Assembly: GCA_015231955.1 (NCBI GenBank)
Contig: JADGAN010000022.1
Location: 1 to 64,000 of the forward strand
Length of the DNA: 64,000 nt
Reading direction: 5' to 3'
Source: Oligoflexia bacterium
Lineage (GTDB): Bacteria; Bdellovibrionota; Bacteriovoracia; Bacteriovoracales; Bacteriovoracaceae
The position numbers and the translations under genes were made by a program. Positions 1 to 9,374 of this stretch are shown piece after piece. The notes below the pieces were generated by a model. It saw nothing but the letters and a program-made list of their open reading frames with translations, ran no database searches and had not been told where the DNA came from. Positions within the stretch are counted from its first letter, which is position 1. Each line of letters starts with the position of its first letter.

Positions 1-85
1 TGGCCGCTAACTGGCAACTGTCCCCGCTAGCTTCACACTGGAACTGCTAACAAATACTGCTACCAGCCACCCTGCTACCTGCTTG

Positions 86-118
86 CTGGATTTGTAAAAC
101 TGTTTTACTGGAATCCAG
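86..118. repeat. Interrupted inverted repeat downstream of the kinase gene
   Basis: CTGGAT at 86-91 pairs with ATCCAG at 113-118, and GTAAAA pairs with TTTTAC inside it, giving a hairpin with a small internal loop. It lies past the 3' end of the leftward kinase gene and could end transcription from either side, but no clear U-run follows on either strand. Bases 1-85 hold no gene I can support. Confidence 0.35.
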
Positions 119-177
119 TTTAAACTTCCAAAAAATGTTGTCTCTATTTCTGTATCATTTATTTCTATTGTATAAAA

Positions 178-2880
178 CTAGGTGTCTCCCCTGCGACTTT
201 TAGGGTTTAAGTAGGAAAGAAGTAGCGCCGAAAGCTCACTTTTATGAAACGGTTTAGGTATCTTATCGTTAAAGCCATATTGTGCGGGATTGGCAAGGAC
301 AGGATCATCGGAATAGCCACTACAGACAAAGGCGATCAGAGAAGAAGGACTATTCGTATTTGCTTCTGCCGCTCTTACTTGTTGAATCACCTCTTTACCA
401 CCCATCCCTCCTGGAATGGTTAAATCTAAAATGGTGGCGACAAAGTTGGACGAATCATGGAGGAGCCACTCCAAGGCCTCTTCACCCCTTGTGGTATAAG
501 TCACCTTATATCCAAGGGAGGTTAAAATTTCTCCAAAGAGTTCTCGAATATGAAATTCATCTTCCAAGATCAGAATATTTCCTCCACGATGGCCCGAATT
601 ATCCTTAGTACTGGTAACAGCAACAGCACCAGCAACAGGTATGGCCTCTACTTTCGGTGATAAACTTTCTGTTTGCTCGAAGGCCGGCAAGAAGATGTAA
701 AAAGTTGTTCCTTGCCCCTTAACCGATTCAACGGTGATCTCTCCATGATGTTTTTTTATAATAGAGTAGACAATGGCCAGTCCTAGCCCATGGCCCATTT
801 TTTTGGTGGTAAAGAAGGGATCAAAAACTCTTGAAAGCAGTTGCGGATCAATACCACTTCCTTCATCGACGAAAGAGATTTTTATATGCTTGCCCGAGGA
901 TAGTTCAACATTATTGGCACTAAGGACTAAACGCCCACCATTGGCCATGGCCTGCTTTGCATTGATGATGATATTGGTGAAAGCTTGTTTTATCTGATTT
1001 TCATCAAAATAGCTCAAATAAAGATCATCTCCTATTTTTAAGATGCAAGAGATGTTCGATCCTGCAAGCGCGAACTCCGTGCACTCTTTAATCAAAGGAA
1101 CCAAGGATCCCATTGTTTTGCTCGGAACCCCTCCTTTGGCAAAGGTGAGCAGCTGGTGGGTCAAGTTGATAGCATGCTCAAAGGAGCGTAGGGCCTTATC
1201 AAGCGACTCTCTCACCTTCGGAAGCGAGTGAGGATTGTTTTCGACACAGGCATCGCGTGCAATCTCGATATACCCCAAAATACCCGATAGAAGGTTGTTA
1301 AAATCGTGGGCGAGTCCTCCTGCAAGCACACCTAGCGACTCTAATTTATCGTTTCTTTGCGATCTCTCCACTAGCTGCATAACCTCCTCTTCTTTTCTCT
1401 TGCGTTCACTGATGTCGGTATGCACTCCAATCATTCTTAATGGCTTTTTCGCTTTACTTTCACTATGAGGATCAACTCCCCATTGCAAAACCTTTCCTCG
1501 ATCCAAAATCCATTTATAACTATTGTCTTTGCAGAGAAGCCGATGTTCATTGGTATAAAAGGGAACCTCTTCTCGGAAATGCTTTTCGAGATCTTTGTAA
1601 CATCGCTCCTTGTCATCAGGGTGAATCCGCTTATCCCACTCTTGAAGAGTGTCTCCAATTTCCTGCTCAGTATACCCCAGCATCACCTTCCATTGCTTCG
1701 AGAAAAAAATCTTATTGGATTCAAGGTTCCAATCCCAAAGTCCATCCCCAGGTCCCTCGAGAGCAAATTGCCAGCGTAGTTCACTCTCCTTTAAATCAAG
1801 AGTCAACTCTTCGGCGAGCTGTCTCGATTTAGTGCTGGTGTTCATAAGAGCACGGAAAAGGGCAAACAGTAGAAGTGCAATGAGTGTGCCTGCAACTATT
1901 GTTATCCATACCACAGCATACTCCATACTAAAGATCCATCCATGATTTTTTTCAAACTGCAGAGTCCAATGATGGCCATTGAAATCAACAGATAGCAACA
2001 GCGTGAAGTTATCCTTGGGCCATCTATGATTATACCCATTATCACTATCAGACCAAGTGTGAGCATAGAGAAGATTTTTTTGAGTAACTTCATCTCCATC
2101 ATAGATCTTTAAATTTGGTCGATTTTTTAGATCGTGATTATGGCCAAATCCAAAGATCCCTTGCAGAAGATGATCCATTCTAAAGGCAGAATAGACAAAA
2201 CCATAGATGGCGGCCCGCCTTTGTTCGACAGAATCGGTGGGCATTCCTTTGCGGTAGACAGGAGCGTACATCACAATACTGGCAGTTCCGGGTTCACTGC
2301 CGATTTGCTGAATTAATGTAACTTTACGAGAAAGAGTGGCCATTCCACTATCCATTGCTTTCTCCATTCCTAAGCGTCGTATGTTTTCTGAAAAGGGGTC
2401 ATAACCAAAGACTAAGATATTTTTATCTGTAAACGGTTCCACATAGATAATAGGGGTGTAGATTTTTCTTATGCCCTCTGGCCTTATCTTGTACGCTTCA
2501 AAGCCTTCCTTTCGAACTTGTTGGAGATGGGATGCCAACTCTGCATGGGTAAGAAAAATGGAAAAGCCAATCGCCTGAAACCCGGGTAGATCCTTTCTCT
2601 TATCCTTATTGAAGGTGTGCCATTTCTCGCGAGTGACCGATGTGGCGGCATTAAAAAGTGCCACTCCACTTTCCAAGGCACGAGCATAGTCGTAAAGCCG
2701 ATCTAAAATTTCAAACTGGATCTCCTTGCAAGTAAAAATGAACTCTTGCTCTGCAATTTTGTCCACTCTTGATTTTATGTAGAGAGAGATGATGAGAGTA
2801 ATCCCAAGAAAAAGCAGCAAAATAATCCAAGGAATAATACTATTTTTATAACCATCTTCTCGTTTGGAAATAGCTGGCAT
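178..2880 (-). CDS. CHASE-PAS hybrid sensor histidine kinase with receiver domain
   Basis: Membrane sensor kinase of about 900 aa. A first membrane segment lies near residues 15-36, followed by a periplasmic region resembling a CHASE ligand-binding domain (roughly 70-265) and a second segment near 325-350. A PAS domain with its PAC tail (TDISER) follows, then HisKA with the phospho-acceptor His in GGLAHDFNN and a HATPase_c domain (N box NAKQAM, G boxes DEGSGID and GHGLGL). The C-terminal receiver domain carries the acceptor Asp near 819 (ILDLTIPGG) and the conserved KP pair. I chose the ATG at 2880 because GAGG lies 9 bases upstream; in-frame starts at 2889 and 2895 are possible. It stands alone, so its signal and partner are unknown; the attached receiver suggests a phosphorelay. 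Confidence 0.9.
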   Translation of the reverse strand: MPAISKREDGYKNSIIPWIILLLFLGITLIISLYIKSRVDKIAEQEFIFTCKEIQFEILDRLYDYARALESGVALFNAATSVTREKWHTFNKDKRKDLPGFQAIGFSIFLTHAELASHLQQVRKEGFEAYKIRPEGIRKIYTPIIYVEPFTDKNILVFGYDPFSENIRRLGMEKAMDSGMATLSRKVTLIQQIGSEPGTASIVMYAPVYRKGMPTDSVEQRRAAIYGFVYSAFRMDHLLQGIFGFGHNHDLKNRPNLKIYDGDEVTQKNLLYAHTWSDSDNGYNHRWPKDNFTLLLSVDFNGHHWTLQFEKNHGWIFSMEYAVVWITIVAGTLIALLLFALFRALMNTSTKSRQLAEELTLDLKESELRWQFALEGPGDGLWDWNLESNKIFFSKQWKVMLGYTEQEIGDTLQEWDKRIHPDDKERCYKDLEKHFREEVPFYTNEHRLLCKDNSYKWILDRGKVLQWGVDPHSESKAKKPLRMIGVHTDISERKRKEEEVMQLVERSQRNDKLESLGVLAGGLAHDFNNLLSGILGYIEIARDACVENNPHSLPKVRESLDKALRSFEHAINLTHQLLTFAKGGVPSKTMGSLVPLIKECTEFALAGSNISCILKIGDDLYLSYFDENQIKQAFTNIIINAKQAMANGGRLVLSANNVELSSGKHIKISFVDEGSGIDPQLLSRVFDPFFTTKKMGHGLGLAIVYSIIKKHHGEITVESVKGQGTTFYIFLPAFEQTESLSPKVEAIPVAGAVAVTSTKDNSGHRGGNILILEDEFHIRELFGEILTSLGYKVTYTTRGEEALEWLLHDSSNFVATILDLTIPGGMGGKEVIQQVRAAEANTNSPSSLIAFVCSGYSDDPVLANPAQYGFNDKIPKPFHKSELSALLLSYLNPKSRRGDT

Positions 2881-3257
2881 AAGAATCATCCTCAATAGAA
2901 AGCATACGACCTTAAGTAATAATTGCAGATAATAGCTTTGTATAGAAATTAATGATCTATTCTTGCCATTGAGATGGGGTATTCTCAGAAACTATGAACA
3001 TCTTGATCCTAAGTTTGCTTTCATCTCTTTTCCCTCCCATTAAAATCAGGTTGAGCGGTAAATGAAAATTATTTTTTAGTGCAAATTATTTTTTGCGCTT
3101 ACGAAACCACAGGTGCATGGCACTTATATGCGCTAAGACCAGATTCAAGGCAGTTATGATGTTTTGAGAAGAAAGGGAAAGCTGTATGGAGAAACTATGG
3201 CATAATTATAGATGGATTGGGAGGGCCCAATACCAAGGCCAAGAGGGAGGGAAATTT
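2881..3257. other. Intergenic region between divergent genes
   Basis: About 370 bases separate the leftward kinase gene from the rightward phosphatase gene and should hold both promoters. I see no convincing small gene. It holds an imperfect stem (AGTGCAAA near 3078 against TTTGCGCT near 3093) and, at 3113-3124, an inverted copy of the 12-mer AGTGCCATGCAC that recurs near 50.56 and 52.0 kb. Confidence 0.5.
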
Positions 3258-4883
3258 ATGCCAATTTTATTCTTGCTGCTATTCATTTTACTACAATTAC
3301 AATTACAACTTTTCTCAAGCACTACAACATTTGCAGGTCAAGATGAGAGGTGTACTCGTCCTGTGACTGGTAGTACAAGCAATGCAATAAAACAGCTCTC
3401 TTTGGAGAGTGCCAAAGGTTGGTATTCGCAGCTTTCACAATTCCTTTTTTCTAATCAATATGCTAACGATCCACGTATAGATAAGTGTGTAAAGAAAACT
3501 GCGCGTGCCTCGCAATTTATTACGATGGGTGAACAGATTAAAATGTTGCAAGAGCAGATCGTTAAAACAACTTTGCCTAAAGAGATACAGTCTGATCTAG
3601 GTTATGGTGATCATGTCGTCGTTGGCGATATCCATGGTTATCTTTTAGGAATCCTGCAGCCGTTGTTACTCAGCGGATTTGCCTCCATCGATAAGGCACA
3701 TCCTTTTGTTGTTTTTGATACAAAGAATGATCGAGCAATTTCATTGGAAGAGTGCCTACGCATGGATGAATTGAAAGCATCAACATCGCTTGTAATTATC
3801 CCCAATCTAAAATTAAATATTAACAATAATATTAATCACAATAGAATAGTGTTTCTTGGTGATTATTTAGATAGAGGAGAACTTGATGCTGAATCATTGC
3901 TGACTTTGTTGTGGCTTATGCGACAGGTTCCGGTCAAGGAAAAGAACGCCCCAATTAAGGTTTTGCTTGGTAATCATGAAATTGATTTGCTTCGCTCCCC
4001 TTCGTTTCCACAAATAAATCCTGGCTTTGGTCATGGATTAGAGGAGTTGAATACCCATGCCCGTTGGATATCGTATATATCAACAATACCTGGACAAGAT
4101 AGCTATCGCGATCTACTTGTTAGTGAGATGCAAAAGTTGAGAAAAAAGCAAATATTAAGAATGAATTTGAGTGCGCTCATAGCTAAGGGCATACGTAATG
4201 ATCAATTGCAAGCTACTTATTACAGCAAGAAACACGACGTATTGTACTCGCACAGCTTTATTTCAAAAGGTTTTCTACATAAAATCAAAAAGCATGAAAA
4301 AGCAAAAAAAGATAATATTGAGTCGTCCTCAAGAAAGATAAAGATAAGGAGTGCAATTAAAGATTTGCTTCGAGAGAGCGATAATAGCGAAGAGACAGAT
4401 AGTTTGAAAAGAAAAGTGGACGCAGCATTTGCACTTAGTAGATATATTAATGAGGGCCTAAAAAGTGTTGCGAACAATCCGCAAGAGGCCGATCAATCAA
4501 TTTTTACTGATTATAAATATAGTACTTTTTGGGTCAGAGAGATGCAGAATAGAGATCTAGATATATATTTTGAAAATTATCTGCTTGCTAGTGCTGCCCA
4601 TGTACCGTCAGCAACGATCCCCGTAAAGTCACTAAACACATTTATTGGTCATACTGTAGTTCCCGAAGTGGGTACTCAAGGTTATTTTCCCTCTGGAAAA
4701 GATCCCAATAAAAAATTCCTTTTTTACGCAGACACAGGGATCAGTGAAACAGGAACCCAAATGTCCCTCTTTAGAACAAGTGAAGGAACTGCGAAAATTT
4801 GGAAATTTAAGTATTTTGCTGCCGACAACAGCGATATCTCTCTGGAAAAGACGCGAACAGAGATCGCATTTTCGAAGCAATAA
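3258..4883 (+). CDS. Exported calcineurin-like (PPP-type) metallophosphatase
   Basis: Exported 541-aa phosphoesterase. All three metallophosphatase signatures are present: GDIHG (D124, H126), GDYLDRG (D202, D205, R206) and GNHE (N239, H240, E241). Downstream His residues (YSHSF and GHT) fit the remaining metal ligands. The GDYLDRG form is that of PPP Ser/Thr phosphatases and diadenosine tetraphosphatases, so the substrate may be a phosphoprotein or a nucleotide. A hydrophobic, Leu-rich signal peptide (MPILFLLLF onward) ends near residue 26. I chose the ATG at 3258 because GAGGGAGGG precedes it and the signal peptide starts there; an upstream in-frame ATG at 3186 would add 24 polar residues. 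An insert of about 45 residues between the first two motifs and a Lys-rich segment near 320-390 are atypical. No operon partner is seen. Confidence 0.8.
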   Translation: MPILFLLLFILLQLQLQLFSSTTTFAGQDERCTRPVTGSTSNAIKQLSLESAKGWYSQLSQFLFSNQYANDPRIDKCVKKTARASQFITMGEQIKMLQEQIVKTTLPKEIQSDLGYGDHVVVGDIHGYLLGILQPLLLSGFASIDKAHPFVVFDTKNDRAISLEECLRMDELKASTSLVIIPNLKLNINNNINHNRIVFLGDYLDRGELDAESLLTLLWLMRQVPVKEKNAPIKVLLGNHEIDLLRSPSFPQINPGFGHGLEELNTHARWISYISTIPGQDSYRDLLVSEMQKLRKKQILRMNLSALIAKGIRNDQLQATYYSKKHDVLYSHSFISKGFLHKIKKHEKAKKDNIESSSRKIKIRSAIKDLLRESDNSEETDSLKRKVDAAFALSRYINEGLKSVANNPQEADQSIFTDYKYSTFWVREMQNRDLDIYFENYLLASAAHVPSATIPVKSLNTFIGHTVVPEVGTQGYFPSGKDPNKKFLFYADTGISETGTQMSLFRTSEGTAKIWKFKYFAADNSDISLEKTRTEIAFSKQ

Positions 4884-5147
4884 AGGGATACTTGTGATTG
4901 GCAACAGATGCAATGGATGTATGATAACCGTAGTAATTTTAATGAGGCCCAGATTGGAGCATCAAAAAGCAGTAGGGGACGTACCTCTATGAAATAGCAG
5001 ATGATCGACTACAGGAAAGAAAACAGCTTGTTTCTTGTCTTCTGGGATTCTTTAAGAATAGAAGGGAGAACCTAGAAAATTTCTGTGAGAATATTTTAAG
5101 TTGAGGGGCCTGCACACTTTTGTTTAGATTTTATATTATTTTTTGGC
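4884..5147. other. Intergenic region upstream of the large lipoprotein gene
   Basis: I see no supportable gene here. A short reading frame overlapping the end of the phosphatase gene lacks a ribosome site and shows no protein-like character. The AT-rich block near 5127-5142 (TATATT) could be a -10 element, which would start transcription just before the hairpin at 5148. Confidence 0.4.
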
Positions 5148-5189
5148 CATACTATCCTATATGGGTTTTCATCATGGAGGGATAGTATG
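5148..5189 (+). promoter_or_regulatory. Hairpin sequestering ribosome site and start codon
   Basis: CATACTATCC (5148-5157) is perfectly complementary to GGATAGTATG (5180-5189). The second arm contains the ATG of the lipoprotein gene at 5187 and part of its GGAGGGAT Shine-Dalgarno sequence. A competing stem, CCATA (5147-5151) with TATGG (5159-5163), would free the start codon. This looks like a translational switch. The pairing is seen directly; the function is inferred. Confidence 0.5.
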
Positions 5190-7001
5190 CATTTGCTGAA
5201 GATTACACTTTTGATTTCAATTGGTATTGTTTTGTTTTCAGCGTGTTCTAACCGAAATGTTCCTCAAAGCAATGTAAAAATCAAATTCAAGATGCATAAC
5301 ACACCTGAATTTTCAGTGGAGATGAAATCATCTTTACCACTTGTAACTACTGTCCAGTTTGGAGGATGGAGAGACTTTGAACCTACTGCCATTAGTAATT
5401 TTAATTGTCTGGCGGTGGTTGCCAGCTATGATAGTAATCCCAATAGCAGCTCTTGTATTGATACGAGCGGAAATGTTCATGCCTACCCCATGCAAGTGGT
5501 GGGGAGTGTGCCTACCAGCACCGGTAGCGTTCTTGAGATGACTATTCCCAGAGGTGATGCTCGTACTTTTTCGATCATCGGATTTGCTTCGGCAAGCGGC
5601 GCCTGTCCTAGCGTGGGAGCTATTTCATCGAGTGAGCTAGCAGATCTTTCAGCACCCTATATTCTTGGTGAAACCACTATTAACATCAATCAAAGTGAAA
5701 TGGACGTTCCGATTACCATCTCTCTTACAGGAGCAAAAAAATTGGTAAGATGCCAAGGGAGTCTATTTAGTTGGTCAACCAGCAACAATATCAGTGTCTC
5801 TTCCATGGCCATTACCAACAGTGGAGTGAGTGTCTATGGAGCAAACCTCGATAAGGTTAAGATGGGCAAAATAACCGTGGGTAGTGATAGCTACGATCTT
5901 GGGGTTTCAACAAAAAGTAATAGCATCGTAAGTCTAGTTGCTTTGGCCAATATCGTTTTGGATAAGGCCAAGATTAGTTCCCTTATTCTCGATACCGCTT
6001 TAGGCGCTGAGAGCTTCACCATCAGTTTCACCGGTCTGGGAAGTGCTGCAACCCTAAACGTCGGAACTTTGGCCAACAATATTGTTCAGTTAGATGCCAA
6101 TGCAAAGCTACCTGCTGTAGATGGTTCTGCTCTAACCAATACTGACCGTGGTGATTTTTGCTGTAGGCTCTCTGCAAACGCAAACTCATTTGTGGATGAT
6201 GGTGACGGAAGCACGCTCTATCTTCTTCCCTACAAATCCAACAAAATTGCTTTATACAATGGAACCAGTTGGATCACTTATACTCTAGCGACCTCACTTT
6301 CAATTACGAATACAGAAACTACTAGTGATAAAAATTATGATGTCTTTGCTTATTATGATTCTGGAAGTAGCGACGTAAAATTAGAACTAGTACAGTGGAC
6401 GAATAATCTTACGAGAGCTGTTACACTGACTCGGATTGAGGGCATTTATGTCAAACAAGGAGAAACGTATAAGAGGTATTTAGGCACTGTAGGAACCGAT
6501 AACAGTAACAATTTTCATGATGCAAATGCTACGAGATTTGTTTGGAACTATTATAATAGGCTGCCTAGAAAGCTAAAATATCAGGATACGAATGCTACTT
6601 GCTATCCATTCCCCAGCAGTGGCGCAGGAACTTGGGTTTCATTAATAACAACCCTCAATCCAATGGTTGATATTGTTACGGGAGTTGCAGAAGGTGTCCT
6701 GGATCTAGTTGCACATGCTTATATTAAAAATACAGCTGCTGCTTCTGCTGCCGCTGTGGTGGGAATTGCCTTAGATGGTAGCACTTCAAACGATGCTGAT
6801 TACTACACGTTTTTCAACGGAGGCGCTGCCAATGCTCAAGGGAGTAGTCAGGCCTATTTAAAAACCATTCCTACTATTGGCAGACACCGCTACTCTATGA
6901 TAGAAGCTTTTTACGGCGGAGCATCTGGAAATCATCTCTCTATTTGCGGGCAATATAGTAGCATTTATGTTACAGGTTTTTTTGGTACAATTGATGGGTA
7001 A
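5187..7001 (+). CDS. Large surface lipoprotein, tail-fibre-like C-terminal part
   Basis: A 604-aa lipoprotein. The signal peptide ends in the lipobox LFSAC, with the acylated Cys near residue 20. The next 300 residues are rich in Ser, Thr and Asn and look like beta-sandwich repeats. From about residue 310 (LTNTDRGDFCC) the sequence changes to a segment with KIALYNGTSW and a stretch around RIEGIYVKQGETYKRYLGT, a style seen in phage or prophage tail and receptor-binding proteins. It ends in an Ala- and Gly-rich part with no enzyme motif. It is probably an outer-membrane surface or adhesion protein. It has a strong GGAGGG ribosome site inside a hairpin. No close neighbour suggests a partner; the function remains inferred. 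Confidence 0.75.
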   Translation: MHLLKITLLISIGIVLFSACSNRNVPQSNVKIKFKMHNTPEFSVEMKSSLPLVTTVQFGGWRDFEPTAISNFNCLAVVASYDSNPNSSSCIDTSGNVHAYPMQVVGSVPTSTGSVLEMTIPRGDARTFSIIGFASASGACPSVGAISSSELADLSAPYILGETTININQSEMDVPITISLTGAKKLVRCQGSLFSWSTSNNISVSSMAITNSGVSVYGANLDKVKMGKITVGSDSYDLGVSTKSNSIVSLVALANIVLDKAKISSLILDTALGAESFTISFTGLGSAATLNVGTLANNIVQLDANAKLPAVDGSALTNTDRGDFCCRLSANANSFVDDGDGSTLYLLPYKSNKIALYNGTSWITYTLATSLSITNTETTSDKNYDVFAYYDSGSSDVKLELVQWTNNLTRAVTLTRIEGIYVKQGETYKRYLGTVGTDNSNNFHDANATRFVWNYYNRLPRKLKYQDTNATCYPFPSSGAGTWVSLITTLNPMVDIVTGVAEGVLDLVAHAYIKNTAAASAAAVVGIALDGSTSNDADYYTFFNGGAANAQGSSQAYLKTIPTIGRHRYSMIEAFYGGASGNHLSICGQYSSIYVTGFFGTIDG

Positions 7002-7057
7002 TACGTGCGAGCTCTGGATCAGATGCTATGCGCCTTGGGTTTTCAAAGGATTGTTTG

Positions 7058-7393
7058 ATGAATATGAACGTGGCATCCACACCTACACCAGAGGCAGTTG
7101 CACTTCGAAAACTTTATTACGATAAAAGACGTCCTTGGATGATCCTCCTCAAAGGTTTTTTTCTTTTAGTGTTCTTGTGGGTTTTTATCTTTCCATACTG
7201 GGGCGTTTCGCGGCCAGAATTTTTTTTGATCTTTTATATTCCCATAATTCTTTTCGCTTTCATCTATGCTCTTTGGAGGCAGTTACACGCACTCTGCCCC
7301 CATTGTCAAAGGCCTTTTTTCCTGCATGAAACCTTCTATTACAACCCCTTTGCCAATTGTTGTCAGCATTGTGGACAAAATCTCAGGAACTGA
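7058..7393 (+). CDS. Small membrane protein with zinc-ribbon-like Cys pairs
   Basis: A 111-aa protein with two adjacent hydrophobic segments (roughly residues 30-52 and 56-78) and a C-terminal pair of Cys knuckles, CPHC and CQHC, suited to bind one zinc ion on the cytoplasmic side. AAAGGA lies 7 bases before the ATG at 7058, so I prefer it to the in-frame ATG at 7028. The layout resembles the 99-aa protein at 32.4-32.7 kb, which has its zinc ribbon before its membrane segment. I do not recognise the family and assign no function. Confidence 0.65.
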   Translation: MNMNVASTPTPEAVALRKLYYDKRRPWMILLKGFFLLVFLWVFIFPYWGVSRPEFFLIFYIPIILFAFIYALWRQLHALCPHCQRPFFLHETFYYNPFANCCQHCGQNLRN

Positions 7394-7414
7394 ATTGCGA
7401 TTTGCGATTAGTGA

Positions 7415-8320
7415 TTAGTGTGACTTCAAGGCCCGCGAGTGAAGGATTTGCAAAAGTTCTTGCGCCTCCTGATCAATGGCGTTCGCGATTGCTCCACCGC
7501 CTGCTGCTTTGGCAATGACTCCCGAAACACCACCGCCAAATTGTACCTCCATATTGGCAGCGTTCACGATTACATCGGCACCGTGATCTTTAAATTCAGT
7601 AATACTTCCTCGTTTGCTTTCAATCTTTTGTTGTTGGCCGCCCTTAAACTCCTCGGCGATCACCACTTGAAAGAGTTGGGCCACCTCTGGTTCGTAAGCC
7701 AAAAAGACCACGGGGATGGGGTTTTCCTCCTTTGCATTTTCTGTGATCACCGCTCTAACCAGGGTTTGTACCAACTGTTTTTGCTTTTGAGCAGGGGAGA
7801 GGTTGGTAGCTTCAAAAATGTAATTGAGAAAAATTCCGCCGCCAATTAAAGGAATAGCAACTTTTTTATGCTTATGTAACTTTGCAAGCTTCAAGGAGTT
7901 TTGTACCGATTGCGCAATACTACTTAAGGTTGGGTGTGCCCCTTCAACCATGGAGTGACTGCCAGAAGCAGCATGAATGATTCCTGAAATATTTTTATCT
8001 TTTAAATTTCCAGAGGAGGTATAGACTGCGGAACCTCGAGGAAACATGCCGGCCGCTTTAATTTGTGGTGTCCATTGAGTTAAATCTCCTTGAAAGTGCA
8101 AGGAGAGTTCAATTTCTGGTGGTTGTTGCTGTTTTCCAGACTCTTCTTTTTCCTTTACAGGAGGACACTTTTTTTGAGAACCATGAATCAGATCACTCAT
8201 GAAAGACAGACCTTTGTTGATGTTGAATTTGGGTTCTGATTTTTTTTGACCAGCACTAACACTAAGACTAACAATACTTGTAATAAAAATCATCCCCAAA
8301 AGCACTCTATTTTTTCTCAT
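7415..8320 (-). CDS. Exported macro-domain protein, second domain incomplete
   Basis: A 301-aa protein with a signal peptide (MRKNRVLLG to VSAGQ). The middle part (about 75-235) has macro-domain features: GDLTQW, IIHAASGS and a late IPLIGGGIF strand-loop. From about 240 a second, clearer macro start appears: GSITEF, then GADVIVNAAN and GGGVSG, which in known macro domains bind ADP-ribose. The protein stops about 35 residues after that loop, so this second domain lacks its usual C-terminal half. Either there are two macro domains with the last one truncated, or one circularly permuted domain. Macro domains normally act in the cytoplasm on ADP-ribose or its esters, so a secreted one is odd. It is 3' of two other leftward genes for exported proteins. 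Confidence 0.75.
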   Translation of the reverse strand: MRKNRVLLGMIFITSIVSLSVSAGQKKSEPKFNINKGLSFMSDLIHGSQKKCPPVKEKEESGKQQQPPEIELSLHFQGDLTQWTPQIKAAGMFPRGSAVYTSSGNLKDKNISGIIHAASGSHSMVEGAHPTLSSIAQSVQNSLKLAKLHKHKKVAIPLIGGGIFLNYIFEATNLSPAQKQKQLVQTLVRAVITENAKEENPIPVVFLAYEPEVAQLFQVVIAEEFKGGQQQKIESKRGSITEFKDHGADVIVNAANMEVQFGGGVSGVIAKAAGGGAIANAIDQEAQELLQILHSRALKSH

Positions 8321-8347
8321 TTTAAGTTTGCCTTTTTATCTATGCCT

Positions 8348-9154
8348 TCAAAAGTGTCCTGTCAACAAGGATATCAATTTAATCTGATCCTCGAGTGAAA
8401 AGATGGCATTCGTTTCTTCATCAGAGAGTGCTAAAACCTCTTTAGCCGTATAACCACAAACTGTGGGTTCTACTAAGTATTGAGATGTTTTGCTATACTT
8501 CTTGTAGTCTATACCCATTTCTTGGAAAGCATTTGCCATTTCAGGAAAGTAGAGTAGTGCCATCTTTGTTAAAATTTTCATAGTGGCAAATTCAGTAGGA
8601 TCTTTATAAAGTTTTTTCAATCTCTTAATTAAAGATGCGTTCAGTTGCCCTTGAGAGTGCATCGAAAAGGGATTATCGAGATATTCAGCAGCCATCATAT
8701 AATCTTGATCGGAAAGATTCATTTTTGTTGGTAGAACGAAATTTGCTTTAAGAGACATGAGCTTGCTGATGTGTTTTGTAATTTCAAAAATACGACGAGT
8801 AAACTCTTGCTCCTCTTTTTCTGCTATCTTTGGATCAGGATTGGCCCTTAAATCAATTTTCGTAACAGATATTTCCTGGTCACCATCTTGAAATGTTGGG
8901 ACATTAGCAGGCTTCAATGTCTCTATTTTTTTTGACAGAAGAAGCGCATCTGCATACATTGATGATTGGGACTTGGAGAGAGAATTATCTGATGATTGTG
9001 AATTGGAGAGAGAACTATCTGATGATTGTAAATTGGAGAGAGAACTACCTGCAGCTTTAGCGGGTGCAGTGAATGTGAAAGTTCCCAATCCAAAAATAGT
9101 TACAGTCGTTACTCCTAATAGAAACTTAGTTACTGTCATTTTACTAAAACACAT
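8348..9154 (-). CDS. Exported orphan protein with Ser-rich tandem repeats
   Basis: A 268-aa protein with a signal peptide ending near APAKA. Three near-identical 10-residue units (SLSNSQSSD type) follow, encoded by a 30-base direct repeat at about 8965-9050. The rest is helical and charged with no motif I recognise. I chose the ATG at 9154 because AAGGAGT lies 7-8 bases upstream; an in-frame ATG at 9190 would put a charged stretch before the signal peptide. It lies 27 bases upstream of the macro-domain gene in the same direction, so the two may be co-transcribed. Confidence 0.7.
   Translation of the reverse strand: MCFSKMTVTKFLLGVTTVTIFGLGTFTFTAPAKAAGSSLSNLQSSDSSLSNSQSSDNSLSKSQSSMYADALLLSKKIETLKPANVPTFQDGDQEISVTKIDLRANPDPKIAEKEEQEFTRRIFEITKHISKLMSLKANFVLPTKMNLSDQDYMMAAEYLDNPFSMHSQGQLNASLIKRLKKLYKDPTEFATMKILTKMALLYFPEMANAFQEMGIDYKKYSKTSQYLVEPTVCGYTAKEVLALSDEETNAIFSLEDQIKLISLLTGHF
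8965..9052. repeat. Three tandem 30-base units inside the orphan exported gene
   Basis: The unit GATGATTG...TTGGAGAGAGAA is present in three slightly diverged copies. The unit length is a multiple of three, so changes in copy number keep the frame and only alter the Ser-rich linker after the signal peptide. Confidence 0.7.
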
Positions 9155-9374
9155 GTTGAGACTCCTTTTTTTAAAAAAAACTATATTCATGGAATTTACC
9201 GAATTACCATGTTGATTTTGATAATATATTAAATCAGTTGTTTAAAATAAAAAAAATAATTATTTTTTTTATTAGAGGTAAAATCAAGCGGTTATCTATT
9301 GTAAATAAAATTTATAAAAAAACAAACTGCCTATTAAAATTCACTGTGTTTTTAAGATTTTTTTTAATATTTTT

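Noticed and set aside
1-54. A frame ending at 54 that could be the tail of a gene entering from the left
   Set aside because: Only 17 codons are visible and nothing supports a protein or a strand choice.
4744-4992. An 82-codon frame overlapping the end of the phosphatase gene
   Set aside because: It overlaps a well-supported gene in another frame and has no ribosome site.
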